Assembly: GCF_002849715.1 (NCBI RefSeq)
Contig: NZ_CP018863.1
Location: forward strand, 1,674,001-1,738,000
Reading direction: 5' to 3'
Length of the DNA stretch: 64,000 nt
From: Arthrobacter crystallopoietes
GTDB lineage: Bacteria > Actinomycetota > Actinomycetes > Actinomycetales > Micrococcaceae
Position numbers and translations under genes: made by a program. The notes beneath the pieces were generated by a model that ran no database searches, was not told the origin of the DNA, and saw only the letters and a program-made list of their open reading frames with translations. How positions within the stretch are numbered: position 1 is the stretch's first letter; each line of letters opens with the position of its first letter. This document shows positions 8,402 through 17,025 of the stretch, in pieces.

Positions 8402-10087
8402 TTAGAGTCCGAGGGTTTCGAGCAGGGGCAGTTCGGCGCGCACGGCGGCGCGGGCTTCGGCAGCGGTGTCGGATCCCAGCGCCAGCGCGGCCAGCTGCTG
8501 GGCCCGCTCCAGCGGAACGGATTTGAGCACCGCGGCCACGGCGGCCAGCGAGCGGGCGCTCATGGACAGCGAGTTGATGCCCAGGCCAACAAGGACGACG
8601 GCGAGGGCCGGGTCCGCGGCTGCCTCGCCGCAGACTCCCACCGGTTTGGGTGCTTCCTGCCGGCTTGCCGCGCCGTCCACAGTGGCCTTGACCAGGTGCA
8701 GGACGGCGGGCTGCCAGGGGTCGTTCAGCGCCGCCAGCGGGCCGAGCTGCCGGTCCGCCGCCATGGTGTACTGGGTCAGGTCGTTGGTGCCGATGGAGGC
8801 GAAGTCCACGCGCTTGAGGACCGAGCCGGCTGTCACCGCGGCGGAGGGAACCTCCACCATGACGCCCGGCGTCTCCAGCCCCGCGGCTTGGCACAGTTCG
8901 GCGAACCGGCCGGCCTCCTCGGCGGTGGCGATCATTGGCGCCATCACCCAGACCTCGGCTTCGCTCTGGGCGGCTGCCGTGGCGATGGCCTGCAACTGGC
9001 GCTCCAGCACGCCGGGCGTGGCCAGGTCCGTGCGGTAGCCGCGCACGCCGAGCGCGGGGTTGGGCTCGGTGCTGTCGGTCAGGAACGGCAGCGGCTTGTC
9101 GGCACCGGCATCCAGCGTCCGGACCACCACCTTCTTGGCCGGGAAGGCGTCGAAGACGGCCTTGTAGGCGGCCACCTGTTCGTCGATGGTGGGTTCGGAA
9201 TCGCGGTTGAGGAAGCAGAATTCGGTGCGCAGCAGGCCCACGCCCTCGGCCCCTAACCCTGCGGCCTTGAGCGCATCGTGGCCGCCACCCACGTTGGAGA
9301 GCAGCGGGACCAGGTGGCCATCCGCCGTCGTACCCGTGCCGTCGAAAGGCTGCAACGGCTCGCGGGAGGCATAGGCTGCAGCGAGGCTGCGCTCCGTCTC
9401 CCCGGGGGACGGTGTGACAGTGCCCGCGGCGCCGTCCACGAAGACTTCCGTTCCCGGCGCCAGTTCCGTGGCGCCGATGGCGGCGACGACGGCGGGCAGC
9501 CCGAGCGAGCGGGCGATGATGGCGGTGTGGGACTGCGGTCCGCCGCCGGAGGTGACCAGCGCCAGCACCATCGCCGGGTCCAGCGTGGCGGTGTCCGCCG
9601 GTGCCAGGTCCTCCGCGGCCAGCACGAACGGCACCTCCGAGGCGGGGATGCCCGGGGCCGGTACGCCGCGCAGCTCGGCCACGATGCGGGCGCGGACATC
9701 GAGCACGTCGGTGGCGCGTTCGGCCATGTAGCCGCCGAGGGACTTGAGCTGTTCGGCGACCTGCTCCGCGGCCTCCCAGATGGCGCGTTCGGTGCCGCGG
9801 CCGGCCTCCAGCAGCTTGACCGCGGACTTGAGCAGCATCGGATCCGCGGCCATCAGCGCGGTGGCCTGGAGGACCTCGGCCGCCTCCTTGCGTGCCCCGG
9901 CGGCCCGGTCCTTCAGCGCAGCCTGGACCGTCTTCGCCGCGGCACGCAGCCGGTCCGCCTCTGCTTCGGCGGTGGCGCCGGCCGGCAGGCCCGCACCGGG
10001 TGCAGGCTCGGCCACGGCCGGCGGCATCTGCAGTACCGGCCCGATCACGCGGCCCGGGCTGACGCCTACTCCGGTAATGCTGGTCAT
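8402..10087 (-). CDS. ptsI: PTS enzyme I (PEP-protein phosphotransferase)
   Basis: A 561-residue enzyme I, which transfers phosphate from PEP to HPr. The phosphorylated histidine is His187 in GGGPQSHTAIIARS; the PEP-binding barrel shows LLRTEFCFLNR, VVVRTLDAGADKPLP and SIGTNDLTQY, and the near-C-terminal VCGEAAADP carries the catalytic Cys. The start is ATG 10087, preceded by AAGGGG with good spacing; a TTG 18 bases upstream is less likely. The family length is about 560-575, so it is complete. It follows fruA after 57 bp. Confidence 0.96.
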   Translation of the reverse strand: MTSITGVGVSPGRVIGPVLQMPPAVAEPAPGAGLPAGATAEAEADRLRAAAKTVQAALKDRAAGARKEAAEVLQATALMAADPMLLKSAVKLLEAGRGTERAIWEAAEQVAEQLKSLGGYMAERATDVLDVRARIVAELRGVPAPGIPASEVPFVLAAEDLAPADTATLDPAMVLALVTSGGGPQSHTAIIARSLGLPAVVAAIGATELAPGTEVFVDGAAGTVTPSPGETERSLAAAYASREPLQPFDGTGTTADGHLVPLLSNVGGGHDALKAAGLGAEGVGLLRTEFCFLNRDSEPTIDEQVAAYKAVFDAFPAKKVVVRTLDAGADKPLPFLTDSTEPNPALGVRGYRTDLATPGVLERQLQAIATAAAQSEAEVWVMAPMIATAEEAGRFAELCQAAGLETPGVMVEVPSAAVTAGSVLKRVDFASIGTNDLTQYTMAADRQLGPLAALNDPWQPAVLHLVKATVDGAASRQEAPKPVGVCGEAAADPALAVVLVGLGINSLSMSARSLAAVAAVLKSVPLERAQQLAALALGSDTAAEARAAVRAELPLLETLGL

Positions 10088-10144
10088 TGCGTACCCCTTG
10101 CTCAACTACTCGATGGCTTGTCTGTCAGCGTAGGCTGTTGCGGC

Positions 10145-12238
10145 CTAGGCCGCGACAGTTTCCGCCGGAGCGGTCTTCTTCGTTGCGTAGCGTTTCAGGG
10201 CCAGGACGGCCAGGGCCGAGACGATAGCTCCCACCACCACGGCTACCACAAACATAACCACATTGCCCATCGCAAAGAAGACGAAGATGCCTCCGTGCGG
10301 CGCCTGCGAGGTCACACCGGTGGCCATGGTCAGGGCGCCGGTCACCGCGCCGCCGAGCATGCTGGCGGGGATGACACGCAGCGGATCGGCCGCGGCGAAC
10401 GGAATGGCGCCCTCGGAGATGAATGCCGCGCCCAGCAGCCAGGCGGCCTTGCCGTTTTCACGTTCGGCCAGCGAGAAGCGCTTGCGGTCCAGCACCGTGG
10501 CCAGGGCCATCGCCAGCGGCGGCACCATGCCGGCCGCCATCACGGTGGCCATGATCATCCACGGGGCCTGGTTGTCGGCGCTGCCAGCACCGAGACCGGC
10601 GACGGCGAAGGCGTAGGCCACCTTGTTGACCGGTCCGCCGAGGTCGAAGCACATCATCAGGCCCAGGATGATGCCCAGGGCCGCCGCGGAAACACCGGTC
10701 AGGCCGGAGAGCCAGCCGTTCAGCGCGGTGGTGAGACCGGCGATCGGGCCACCGAGCACCAGGAACATCAGGCCCGAGGCCACAATGGAGGCCAGCAGCG
10801 GGATGATCACCACCGGCATCAGGCCGCGCAGCCAGCGGGGGACGGACCATTGCCCGATCAGGTGCGCGATCCACCCGGCCAGCAGGCCGCCGACCAGGCC
10901 GCCCAGGAAGCCGGCGCCCATGAAGCCGGCAACCGCGCCGGCGGTGAAGCCCGGAGCGATGCCCGGCCGGTCCGCAATGGCGTAGGCAATGTAGCCGGCC
11001 AGCGCGGGGACCAGGAACGCCATGGAGAGCGCGCCGATCTTGAAGGCGACGGCGCCCAGGTAGGTGAGCAGTCCGCCGTCGGGCAGGTTGCCGAAGTTGT
11101 TCTCCAGCACCACGGTGTCCGCCACATCGGTGATCGCGTAGCCGCCGAGCAGGAAGCCCAGCGCTATCAGCAGGCCGCCGCCGGCGACAAACGGGATCAT
11201 GTAGCTGACGCCGGTCAGCAGGGCGCGCTTGAGCTTGGCGCCGATGCTTTCGCCCGCCTGGCCGGTCTGGTGCGAGGCCACGTCGGCGGTGCCGCTGACG
11301 CGCCGGGCGTTCGGGTCGTCCGCGGCAGCGAGTGCCTCGCGCAGCATCACGTCGGGTTCGTCGATGGCCCGCTTGACTGGGGACTGGATGACCGGCTTGC
11401 CCGCGAAGCGCTCCTTCTCGCGCACGTCGACGTCGACGGCGAAAATCACGGCGTCGGCCTTGTCGATGACGGCAGGATCCAGCGGGGTCGCGCCGGCCGA
11501 GCCCTGGGTCTCGACCTGCACCTCGATGCCGGCTTCCTTGCCCGCGGCGACCAGGGAATCGGCCGCCATGTAGGTGTGGGCGATGCCGGTGGGGCAGGCC
11601 GTCACGGCAACCAGGGACTTGGGGCGGTTGGGATCGGCCGCGGCAGCAGCGGCGTGCCGGCCGTGCTGCTCGGTCACGGTGGCGGTGCCGGCGGCCACTC
11701 CGGAGGCACCTGCAGCAGAACCCGCAGCGGTGGCAGGAGCAGTGCCTGCCCCGGCCGGAGCGCCCGCGGCAGCAGGGGCGGTTTCGTCCGGGAAGAGCGC
11801 GCCGTTGACCAGCGCCACGATGTCCGCGGGCGACTCCGCGGCCCGCAGGCTGGCGGTGAAGTCCTTCTTGATCAGGGAGCGGGCGAGCTTGGAGAGCAGC
11901 TTCAGGTGTTCCTTGTCGGCTCCCTCGGGCGCGGCGATGAAAAAGACCAGGTCGGCCGGGCCGTCCTTCGCGCCGAAGTCCACGGCGGGAGCCAGCCGCG
12001 CCATCGCGAGCGTGGGTTCGAGCACCGCGGAGGAGCGGCAGTGCGGGATGGCGATGCCGCCGGGCACGCCGGTGGCGGTCTTCTGCTCGCGGGCGACGGC
12101 GTCGGCATAGAGGCCGTCGAATCCGCTGGCGCGCCCGCTGGCGAGCACCACTTGGGTCAATTGCCGGATCACATCCTGGCTGGTGGCGCCGAGATTCTTA
12201 TCCAGGGTGACAAGTTCTTCGGTGATGAGGTGGGACAT
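10145..12238 (-). CDS. fruA: PTS fructose-specific EIIABC permease
   Basis: A 697-residue single-chain permease with domains in A-B-C order. EIIA occupies about residues 1-150 with His66 in GGIAIPHCRS; an Ala/Gly-rich linker runs to about 200; EIIB starts near 207 with the phospho-cysteine Cys215 in AVTACPTGIAHTYMAADSL; EIIC, from about 325, is strongly hydrophobic with 8-10 membrane segments. It imports fructose and releases fructose 1-phosphate, the substrate of the adjacent fruK. ATG 12238 has an AAGGAAG ribosome-binding site and is preferred over longer frames. Confidence 0.95.
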   Translation of the reverse strand: MSHLITEELVTLDKNLGATSQDVIRQLTQVVLASGRASGFDGLYADAVAREQKTATGVPGGIAIPHCRSSAVLEPTLAMARLAPAVDFGAKDGPADLVFFIAAPEGADKEHLKLLSKLARSLIKKDFTASLRAAESPADIVALVNGALFPDETAPAAAGAPAGAGTAPATAAGSAAGASGVAAGTATVTEQHGRHAAAAAADPNRPKSLVAVTACPTGIAHTYMAADSLVAAGKEAGIEVQVETQGSAGATPLDPAVIDKADAVIFAVDVDVREKERFAGKPVIQSPVKRAIDEPDVMLREALAAADDPNARRVSGTADVASHQTGQAGESIGAKLKRALLTGVSYMIPFVAGGGLLIALGFLLGGYAITDVADTVVLENNFGNLPDGGLLTYLGAVAFKIGALSMAFLVPALAGYIAYAIADRPGIAPGFTAGAVAGFMGAGFLGGLVGGLLAGWIAHLIGQWSVPRWLRGLMPVVIIPLLASIVASGLMFLVLGGPIAGLTTALNGWLSGLTGVSAAALGIILGLMMCFDLGGPVNKVAYAFAVAGLGAGSADNQAPWMIMATVMAAGMVPPLAMALATVLDRKRFSLAERENGKAAWLLGAAFISEGAIPFAAADPLRVIPASMLGGAVTGALTMATGVTSQAPHGGIFVFFAMGNVVMFVVAVVVGAIVSALAVLALKRYATKKTAPAETVAA

Positions 12239-12297
12239 GGCGTCTTCCTTGTGGGCGTGGAACTGACGGGAAATTGGGCTTGCGGGAAGGTGTGAAG

Positions 12298-13269
12298 TCA
12301 CGGTGCGGGAACGGAAAGCGAACTAACGACGACGGCGTCCGGCGTCGTCTGCGAAAGGGCGGGCAGGGTGGTGCCGGGCAGTGCTGCCGCAGCGGCACCG
12401 TGGGCTACCGCCTGGCGGAGGCAGTCCGCGGCGGCCGCGCCCGAACTGTGCGCCAGCAGGTAGCCGGCCAGGGAGGAATCCCCGGCGCCCACGGTGCTGC
12501 GCGCGCTGACCGGCGGATGCGTGGCGTACCAGGCGCCCTCCCGGGTGACGAGGACGGCGCCCTTGGAACCCAACGTGGCGAGCACCGCCTCGGCGCCCTT
12601 GTCCAGCAGGAGCGCGGCGGTCTGTGCGGTGAGTTCCGGGTCTGCCTCCAGCGCAGCCTCGCTGTGGACGCCGGCCAGTTCGGCCAGCTCCTCCGCGTTG
12701 GGCTTGACCAGATCCGGCACGGCGGCCGGGCCGGCGGCGAAGGCCTGGCGCAGCGGTTCGCCGGACGAATCCACCGCGATCCGCGGCGCGGCCGAGCCGA
12801 GTTCTTCGCGGACGCGGACGGTGAGCCGGGCGTAGAAATCGGCTGGTACGCCCGGCGGCAGGGAACCGGCGAGCACGAGCCAGGCGGCGCCGTCGCACTT
12901 TGCCAGCACAGCCGCCGCGAGCTCTTCCTGCCGGCTCCTGTCCAGGTGCGGGCCGGGTTCGTTGATCTTGGTGGTGGTGCCGTCCGGCTCGGTCAGCGTG
13001 ATGTTGCTGCGCAGGGCCTGGCCGATGGGCAGCCCCACGTAGGCGAGGCCGTCCTGCCGCAACCCGGTGATCACGGGATCCTCGGGGTCGCCGGGGAGGA
13101 TGGCCAGATTGGCGACGCCGGAAGCGGCCAGGGCGCGGGACACATTGACGCCCTTGCCGGCCGCCTGCTGCGAGGCGGCCACCGCGCGCTGCACGCCGCC
13201 GCGGATCAGGGAGCCGGGCAGCTCTACCGTGCGGTCCAGGCTGGGGTTGGCCGTGAGGGTGATGATCAT
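12298..13269 (-). CDS. fruK: 1-phosphofructokinase
   Basis: A 323-residue PfkB-family kinase that converts fructose 1-phosphate into fructose 1,6-bisphosphate. Family marks are the N-terminal ITLTANPSLDRTVEL, AAGKGVNVSRAL, LAGSLPPGVP and the catalytic STVGAGDSSLAGYL with the general base Asp. Its ATG overlaps the stop of the upstream DeoR-type gene by 4 bp, and fruA follows 59 bp downstream, so the protein acts directly after FruA import. Confidence 0.95.
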   Translation of the reverse strand: MIITLTANPSLDRTVELPGSLIRGGVQRAVAASQQAAGKGVNVSRALAASGVANLAILPGDPEDPVITGLRQDGLAYVGLPIGQALRSNITLTEPDGTTTKINEPGPHLDRSRQEELAAAVLAKCDGAAWLVLAGSLPPGVPADFYARLTVRVREELGSAAPRIAVDSSGEPLRQAFAAGPAAVPDLVKPNAEELAELAGVHSEAALEADPELTAQTAALLLDKGAEAVLATLGSKGAVLVTREGAWYATHPPVSARSTVGAGDSSLAGYLLAHSSGAAAADCLRQAVAHGAAAAALPGTTLPALSQTTPDAVVVSSLSVPAP

Positions 13270-14048
13270 GCCACCACCACCTCGACATCCGCGGCCTCCA
13301 GCGCCTCGGCCAGCGCGGCCGGCGGTGCGGTGTCGGTAATCAGGGTGTCGATCTCTTCAAGGCCGGCGAAGCGGACCAAGGTTTCCTCCTCGAGTTTGGA
13401 CGAATCCACCAGCGCGACAACGCGGCGGGCACAGCGGACTATTGCCGTTTTCACGGCGGCTTCCAGCGCGTCCGGGGTGCTCAGTCCGAAGCCGGCGTCG
13501 ATACCGTTGGCTCCGATGAACGCGATGTCTGGGCGTAGGGCGGCGAACTGTTCCAGCGTGCGTGCGCCGATGCCGGCGCTGGTCAGGCCGCGGACCCGCC
13601 CGCCGATCATTTCCAGCTGCAGCTTCGAGCCGGTGGAGATCCGGAAGGCGATGGGGACCGCGTGCGTGATGACCAGCAGGTCTTCGTGCCGGCCGTTGGA
13701 TTCGGAGGCCAGCAGCTCGGCCAGCTGCTCCGTGGTGGTGCCGGCGTCGATCACCAGCGAGGCCGGGCCGGCGGGGATGAGTTCGAGTGCCTTGCGCACA
13801 ATCCGCTGCTTCTCCTCGTGCCGCTGGAGCTGGCGGCTGCCCAGGCTCTGTTCGCTGGTGCTGGCGCGGCCGGCTGCGACGGCGCCGCCGTGGACCCGGC
13901 GCAGCACGCCCTGCTGTTCGAGGGTGGCAAGATCGCGCCGGACGGTTTCCTTGGTGATGTCGAAGCGGTCGGCCAGTTCGCCCACGGTGGCCCGGTTTTT
14001 GGCGGCCACAAGCTCACCGATCTTGCGGTGGCGTTCGGCGGCAAACAT
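13266..14048 (-). CDS. DeoR-family regulator of the fructose operon
   Basis: A 260-residue DeoR/GlpR-type repressor. The N-terminal winged helix reads ERHRKIGELV, then VGELADRFDITKETVRRDLATLEQ, and the C-terminal sugar-phosphate-sensing domain (about 75-245) contains LVIDAGTTTEQLA and FIGANGIDAGFGLSTP. As first gene of deoR-fruK-fruA-ptsI-ptsH it probably represses its own operon and is relieved by fructose 1-phosphate; this follows the known behaviour of FruR-type DeoR proteins. The start has GGAGAA upstream. Confidence 0.92.
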   Translation of the reverse strand: MFAAERHRKIGELVAAKNRATVGELADRFDITKETVRRDLATLEQQGVLRRVHGGAVAAGRASTSEQSLGSRQLQRHEEKQRIVRKALELIPAGPASLVIDAGTTTEQLAELLASESNGRHEDLLVITHAVPIAFRISTGSKLQLEMIGGRVRGLTSAGIGARTLEQFAALRPDIAFIGANGIDAGFGLSTPDALEAAVKTAIVRCARRVVALVDSSKLEEETLVRFAGLEEIDTLITDTAPPAALAEALEAADVEVVVA

Positions 14049-14116
14049 GTTTTCTCCTTCGAGAAGTCGGACCGGGAGGGGAGGTGATTGGCATCACGTC
14101 GATCTTTGTTTTGATG

Positions 14117-14146
14117 ACTTTATCTGTGTTTGTTTCTGCTTGTCAA
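14117..14146 (-). promoter_or_regulatory. Promoter of the fructose PTS operon
   Basis: On the minus strand TTGACA (14146-14141) is separated by 18 bases from TAAAGT (14122-14117), about 70 bp before the deoR-type start. The surrounding 14105-14170 is far richer in A and T than the rest of the window, with GTTTTTATGTTGGTTTTCG just upstream of the -35, a plausible place for DeoR-type operator sites. No regulator site is proven. Confidence 0.75.
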
Positions 14147-14212
14147 CGAAAACCAACATAAAAACAGAAAAGCGGGCGCCCGGGGGGTTCGGAGAGCCGT
14201 TGGGTTAGCCCT

Positions 14213-14220
14213 TATACAGT
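14213..14220 (+). promoter_or_regulatory. Putative -10 element (leaderless start)
   Basis: TACAGT (14215-14220), inside TATACAGT, is followed by 7 bases and ATG 14228. There is no ribosome-binding site, so a leaderless mRNA is likely. Confidence 0.5.
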
Positions 14221-14227
14221 GGGTGCC

Positions 14228-14629
14228 ATGAGGGCGGATGTGCGCAGGTTGATGCTCCTCCAGGCCAGCAACGTGCTGCTCCTGGCGGCCGGCCTGGCCG
14301 TGGTGGTGATCGGGGTTGACGCCCTGACCGCGCTGCTCGTGGGATCATCCGGGAGCCCCGGGCTGGGCGGGTTCGGTGCCGTTGTGATGATCGGGGGCGG
14401 CCTGCTGTCCCTGGTTTTGGGCGTCTTCGCCTACCGCTGGACGGCTCGCGGAGAACGCTATGCGCCGCTGTTCGGCGTGCTGGGCTGGGCGGTGCTGTGG
14501 CTGCCGTTGTCCCTCGCCGCAGCCGAACTCACCGGCGGGCATCCGGCGTCGTCGTTCATCGCTACCGGGATCAGCGGAGCGGGAATTGTGTTCTCATTGG
14601 TCGCGCTGGGCAGCAAGAAGCCGCGCTGA
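14228..14629 (+). CDS. Small four-helix membrane protein, unknown function
   Basis: A 133-residue product with four hydrophobic segments (about residues 8-36, 42-65, 78-98 and 108-128) and a short basic N-terminus and C-terminus. I do not recognise a family. ATG 14228 is chosen because a -10 element ends 7 bases before it; GTG 14219 would overlap that element. It stands alone, upstream of an esterase gene. Confidence 0.65.
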   Translation: MRADVRRLMLLQASNVLLLAAGLAVVVIGVDALTALLVGSSGSPGLGGFGAVVMIGGGLLSLVLGVFAYRWTARGERYAPLFGVLGWAVLWLPLSLAAAELTGGHPASSFIATGISGAGIVFSLVALGSKKPR

Positions 14630-14700
14630 GCCGGCCTGCACGCACGTGCCATCGTCCGGCAGGCGCAGTGCCCTCGGCCGGCGGGTGGTAGAAGTAGTCC

Positions 14701-15321
14701 ATGACGACTGCCGTATGGTCCCGCCCCGAGGACGAGCGCGCCGGGACCGAGCTGCTGGTGATGATCCACGGCTACGGGTCCTCCGAGGAGCGGGTGCTGC
14801 CGCTGTTCGAGGCGCTGCCGGCGAACGTGACCGGGGTGGCGCTGCGCGGCCATTTCGACGTCGGGGCCAACTATGGCTGGTTCCTGCTGGACGCGTTCCT
14901 CGCCTCGGACTTCGCCGACGTCGTCAGCTCGGCCAACAAGGTCTTCGCCTGGCTGGACCCGGTGCTTGCGTCCGGCAAGTTCACCGGGGCCAGCCTGCTG
15001 GGCTTCTCGCAGGGCATGGCCATGGCGACCACGCTGATCCGGCTGCGGCCCACGGCCTTTCGTGCCGCCGTCGGGCTTTCAGGTTTTGTGCTGGAGAACG
15101 AACTGCTGACCCTGACGGACGACCTGGACGGCACGCTGCCGTTCTTCTGGGGACGGGACGCCGCCGACGTGGTGATCCATCAGGATGCGGTGGACTACGC
15201 GGCGGACTGGCTGGAGGCCCACACCCGGCTCACGGCGCGCACCTATCCCGGGATGGGGCACAACATCGGGCCGGACGAGATCCGCGACGTCGGGATTTTC
15301 CTGAAGACCTACCTGGGCTAG
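14701..15321 (+). CDS. Carboxylesterase/phospholipase-type alpha/beta hydrolase
   Basis: A 206-residue alpha/beta hydrolase of the small serine esterase group (YpfH/phospholipase-carboxylesterase type). The oxyanion-hole region is LVMIHGYGSSEE (residues 19-30), the nucleophile is Ser103 in GFSQGMAM, and the catalytic His is in PGMGHNIGPDE near the C-terminus. It is cytoplasmic (no signal peptide) and probably hydrolyses short acyl esters; substrate unknown. The stop overlaps that of the converging gene in the tetranucleotide CTAG at 15318-15321. Confidence 0.85.
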   Translation: MTTAVWSRPEDERAGTELLVMIHGYGSSEERVLPLFEALPANVTGVALRGHFDVGANYGWFLLDAFLASDFADVVSSANKVFAWLDPVLASGKFTGASLLGFSQGMAMATTLIRLRPTAFRAAVGLSGFVLENELLTLTDDLDGTLPFFWGRDAADVVIHQDAVDYAADWLEAHTRLTARTYPGMGHNIGPDEIRDVGIFLKTYLG

Positions 15322-15569
15322 AGGCCGTTGTCCCGCGTGTCGTCGCGGCGGACGGTCTCCCCGGTGTGCGGGTCGTGCAGCTGGCGGCTCTCGGTCACGC
15401 GGCGCCTGCTGGTGCCGGCCATGACTACCGAGATGATCAGGCCCAGCGCACCCACGCCCATCAGGATCCAGCCGACCAGGGTCAGGTCGATAAAGTCGAC
15501 GACGTCGGCCACCGCGAACGCGAGGATGGCGCCGATGGCGATCAGGGCAATTGAAGATCCAATTCTCAT
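15318..15569 (-). CDS. DUF6458-type small membrane protein
   Basis: An 83-residue protein with two membrane segments (about 5-25 and 31-53) and a basic, polar tail containing SRRRVTESRQLHDPHTGE. The arrangement fits the small actinobacterial DUF6458 family, whose role is unknown. The start ATG has AAGGAG 9 bases upstream. It shares the palindromic stop CTAG with the opposite gene, leaving no room for a separate terminator. Confidence 0.75.
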   Translation of the reverse strand: MRIGSSIALIAIGAILAFAVADVVDFIDLTLVGWILMGVGALGLIISVVMAGTSRRRVTESRQLHDPHTGETVRRDDTRDNGL

Positions 15570-15624
15570 AACCAACTACTCCTTGTTCCTGACGCCAGCC
15601 TGCCGGTGGCCACGGGCGTCGATA

Positions 15625-15648
15625 GAGGAATACTGCGGTACTTTCCTC
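15625..15648. repeat. Inverted repeat upstream of DUF6458-type gene
   Basis: GAGGAA (15625-15630) and TTCCTC (15643-15648) flank a 12-base centre, in the divergent region between the genes at 15318 and 15763. It could be an operator; no more can be said. Confidence 0.3.
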
Positions 15649-15762
15649 AGCATACTGATGTTGTTGCCGCGCCGGGGAAAATTGCCGGTTCCCGGCGTGC
15701 TGCGGAGCCGGTGATCTAGTGTTAAGGCGAACGGCCATGTCCGCTACCTCAAGGAGGACTTC

Positions 15763-16791
15763 GTGGCGAAGAACAGGAAATTCAACCCGGCGGTCAAGAT
15801 GGCTGCCGGTGCGGCTTTTGACGAGAAGGGCAATCCCAAACCGGCTGTTGCCAACGGAATCATGAAGGCCCTGGACGTCCAGCGCCCGCTGGTCCTGGCC
15901 AACCTGAACCGGCTGCGGAGCAAGTACCCGGAGGCCTCGCCGGCCGAGCTGTCCGCGAAGCTGGAGAAGTACTACCTTTCCGCCATCACCGGCGGCGGTG
16001 CCGCCGTTGGCGGATCCGCGCTGATCCCGGGCGTGGGCACTATCGCCGCCCTGGGGCTTTCCGCCGCTGCGACCGTAGGGTTCCTGGAGGCGACCGCGCT
16101 CTATGCCCAGTCCATTGCCGAGCTGCACGGTATCCACACCGACAACCCGGAACGGTCCCGCACCATGGTCATGGCCATCCTGATGGGCGAGGAAGGCAGC
16201 GCCCTGATCCGCGAACTTGCCGGCCAAACCAATGGGCGGAACAAGCCGGGCCAGGCATGGGGCAACGTCATCGGGACCATCATGCCCGCGGGCATGATGG
16301 GCACCATCATGGACAGCATGCGACGGCGCTTCCTGAAGAAGTTCCTGGCCAAGCAGGGCACGGCCCTGCTCGGCCGTGCTGTGCCGTTCGGCATTGGGGC
16401 CGTGGTGGGCGGTGCCGGCAACCACATGATGGGCCGCCGCGTCATCGAGTCCACCCGCGAGGCCTTCGGCGAGCCGCCGCTGACCCTGCCGATGTCCCTG
16501 GTGGAGGAGCTGGCCCAGCGCAAGCACCTGATTCCGCGAAGGAACCTGATGCCGGGCAGGCGCAGGGAGCTGGCTGCCGGTGCTGCAGGCGCGGGCGCTG
16601 CAGGCGCGTCCGGCGGCGCAGCTGCACGGACGGCGGTGGGTGCCACGCCGTTGTCCACGGCGCATGGCGGACCTGAGTCCTCCCAGTCGCCTCGGCCCGA
16701 GGATCTGGCGGCGTCACCGGGGCCGGACCTGCCGGCCGAGACGGACCCGCAGACCGGGCAGCACCGCGGAGCCGAGCCGGACGACGTCTGA
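15763..16791 (+). CDS. Unknown membrane-associated protein
   Basis: A 342-residue product that I cannot place with confidence. A glycine-rich hydrophobic region spans about residues 73-105 (GGGAAVGGSALIPGVGTIAA onward), a second hydrophobic glycine region lies near 200-228, and the C-terminal 80 residues are Ala/Gly/Pro-rich and probably disordered. The hydrophobic hairpin plus helical body resembles EcsC-like proteins, but this is tentative. The GTG start is supported by CAAGGAGG about 6 bases upstream. Confidence 0.65.
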   Translation: MAKNRKFNPAVKMAAGAAFDEKGNPKPAVANGIMKALDVQRPLVLANLNRLRSKYPEASPAELSAKLEKYYLSAITGGGAAVGGSALIPGVGTIAALGLSAAATVGFLEATALYAQSIAELHGIHTDNPERSRTMVMAILMGEEGSALIRELAGQTNGRNKPGQAWGNVIGTIMPAGMMGTIMDSMRRRFLKKFLAKQGTALLGRAVPFGIGAVVGGAGNHMMGRRVIESTREAFGEPPLTLPMSLVEELAQRKHLIPRRNLMPGRRRELAAGAAGAGAAGASGGAAARTAVGATPLSTAHGGPESSQSPRPEDLAASPGPDLPAETDPQTGQHRGAEPDDV

Positions 16792-16833
16792 GTAGGCCGC
16801 GCGCTCCGGCGCCGGCGTCCAGTCCTCTCTACC

Positions 16834-16922
16834 GGTTTCGCTTCGGATCGGGAACCTGCCGTGTCCGCGTATCGGCGGCAGATTCCCGAATCGCAGCGGA
16901 TCCCCCGAATTGTAGCGAAACC
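16834..16922. repeat. Compound inverted repeat (nested hairpins)
   Basis: The outer arms CGGTTTCGCT (16833-16842) and AGCGAAACCG (16914-16923) are perfect complements. Inside them GATCGGGAACCTGCCG (16847-16861 region) pairs imperfectly with the stretch at 16875-16892, giving a two-part cruciform of about 90 bases. It lies between a plus-strand gene and the converging DUF445 gene, so termination is possible, but no T-run follows. Confidence 0.65.
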
Positions 16923-17025
16923 GCGCCCGCTGGGGCTCCCCGAAGGGCGCGTGCTCCGCGACGCTCCGGAGCCTGGGCTCATTCCGCAGCCCGCGCCCGT
17001 TCCGGAGCGCATGCCCAATGCGGAG

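Noticed and set aside
9278..12295. Long open frame (over 1000 codons) on the plus strand opposite ptsI and fruA
   Set aside because: It is a GC-rich antisense shadow: low-complexity His/Gly/Asp/Arg composition, no ribosome-binding site and no family features, while the minus-strand frames are clear PTS genes.
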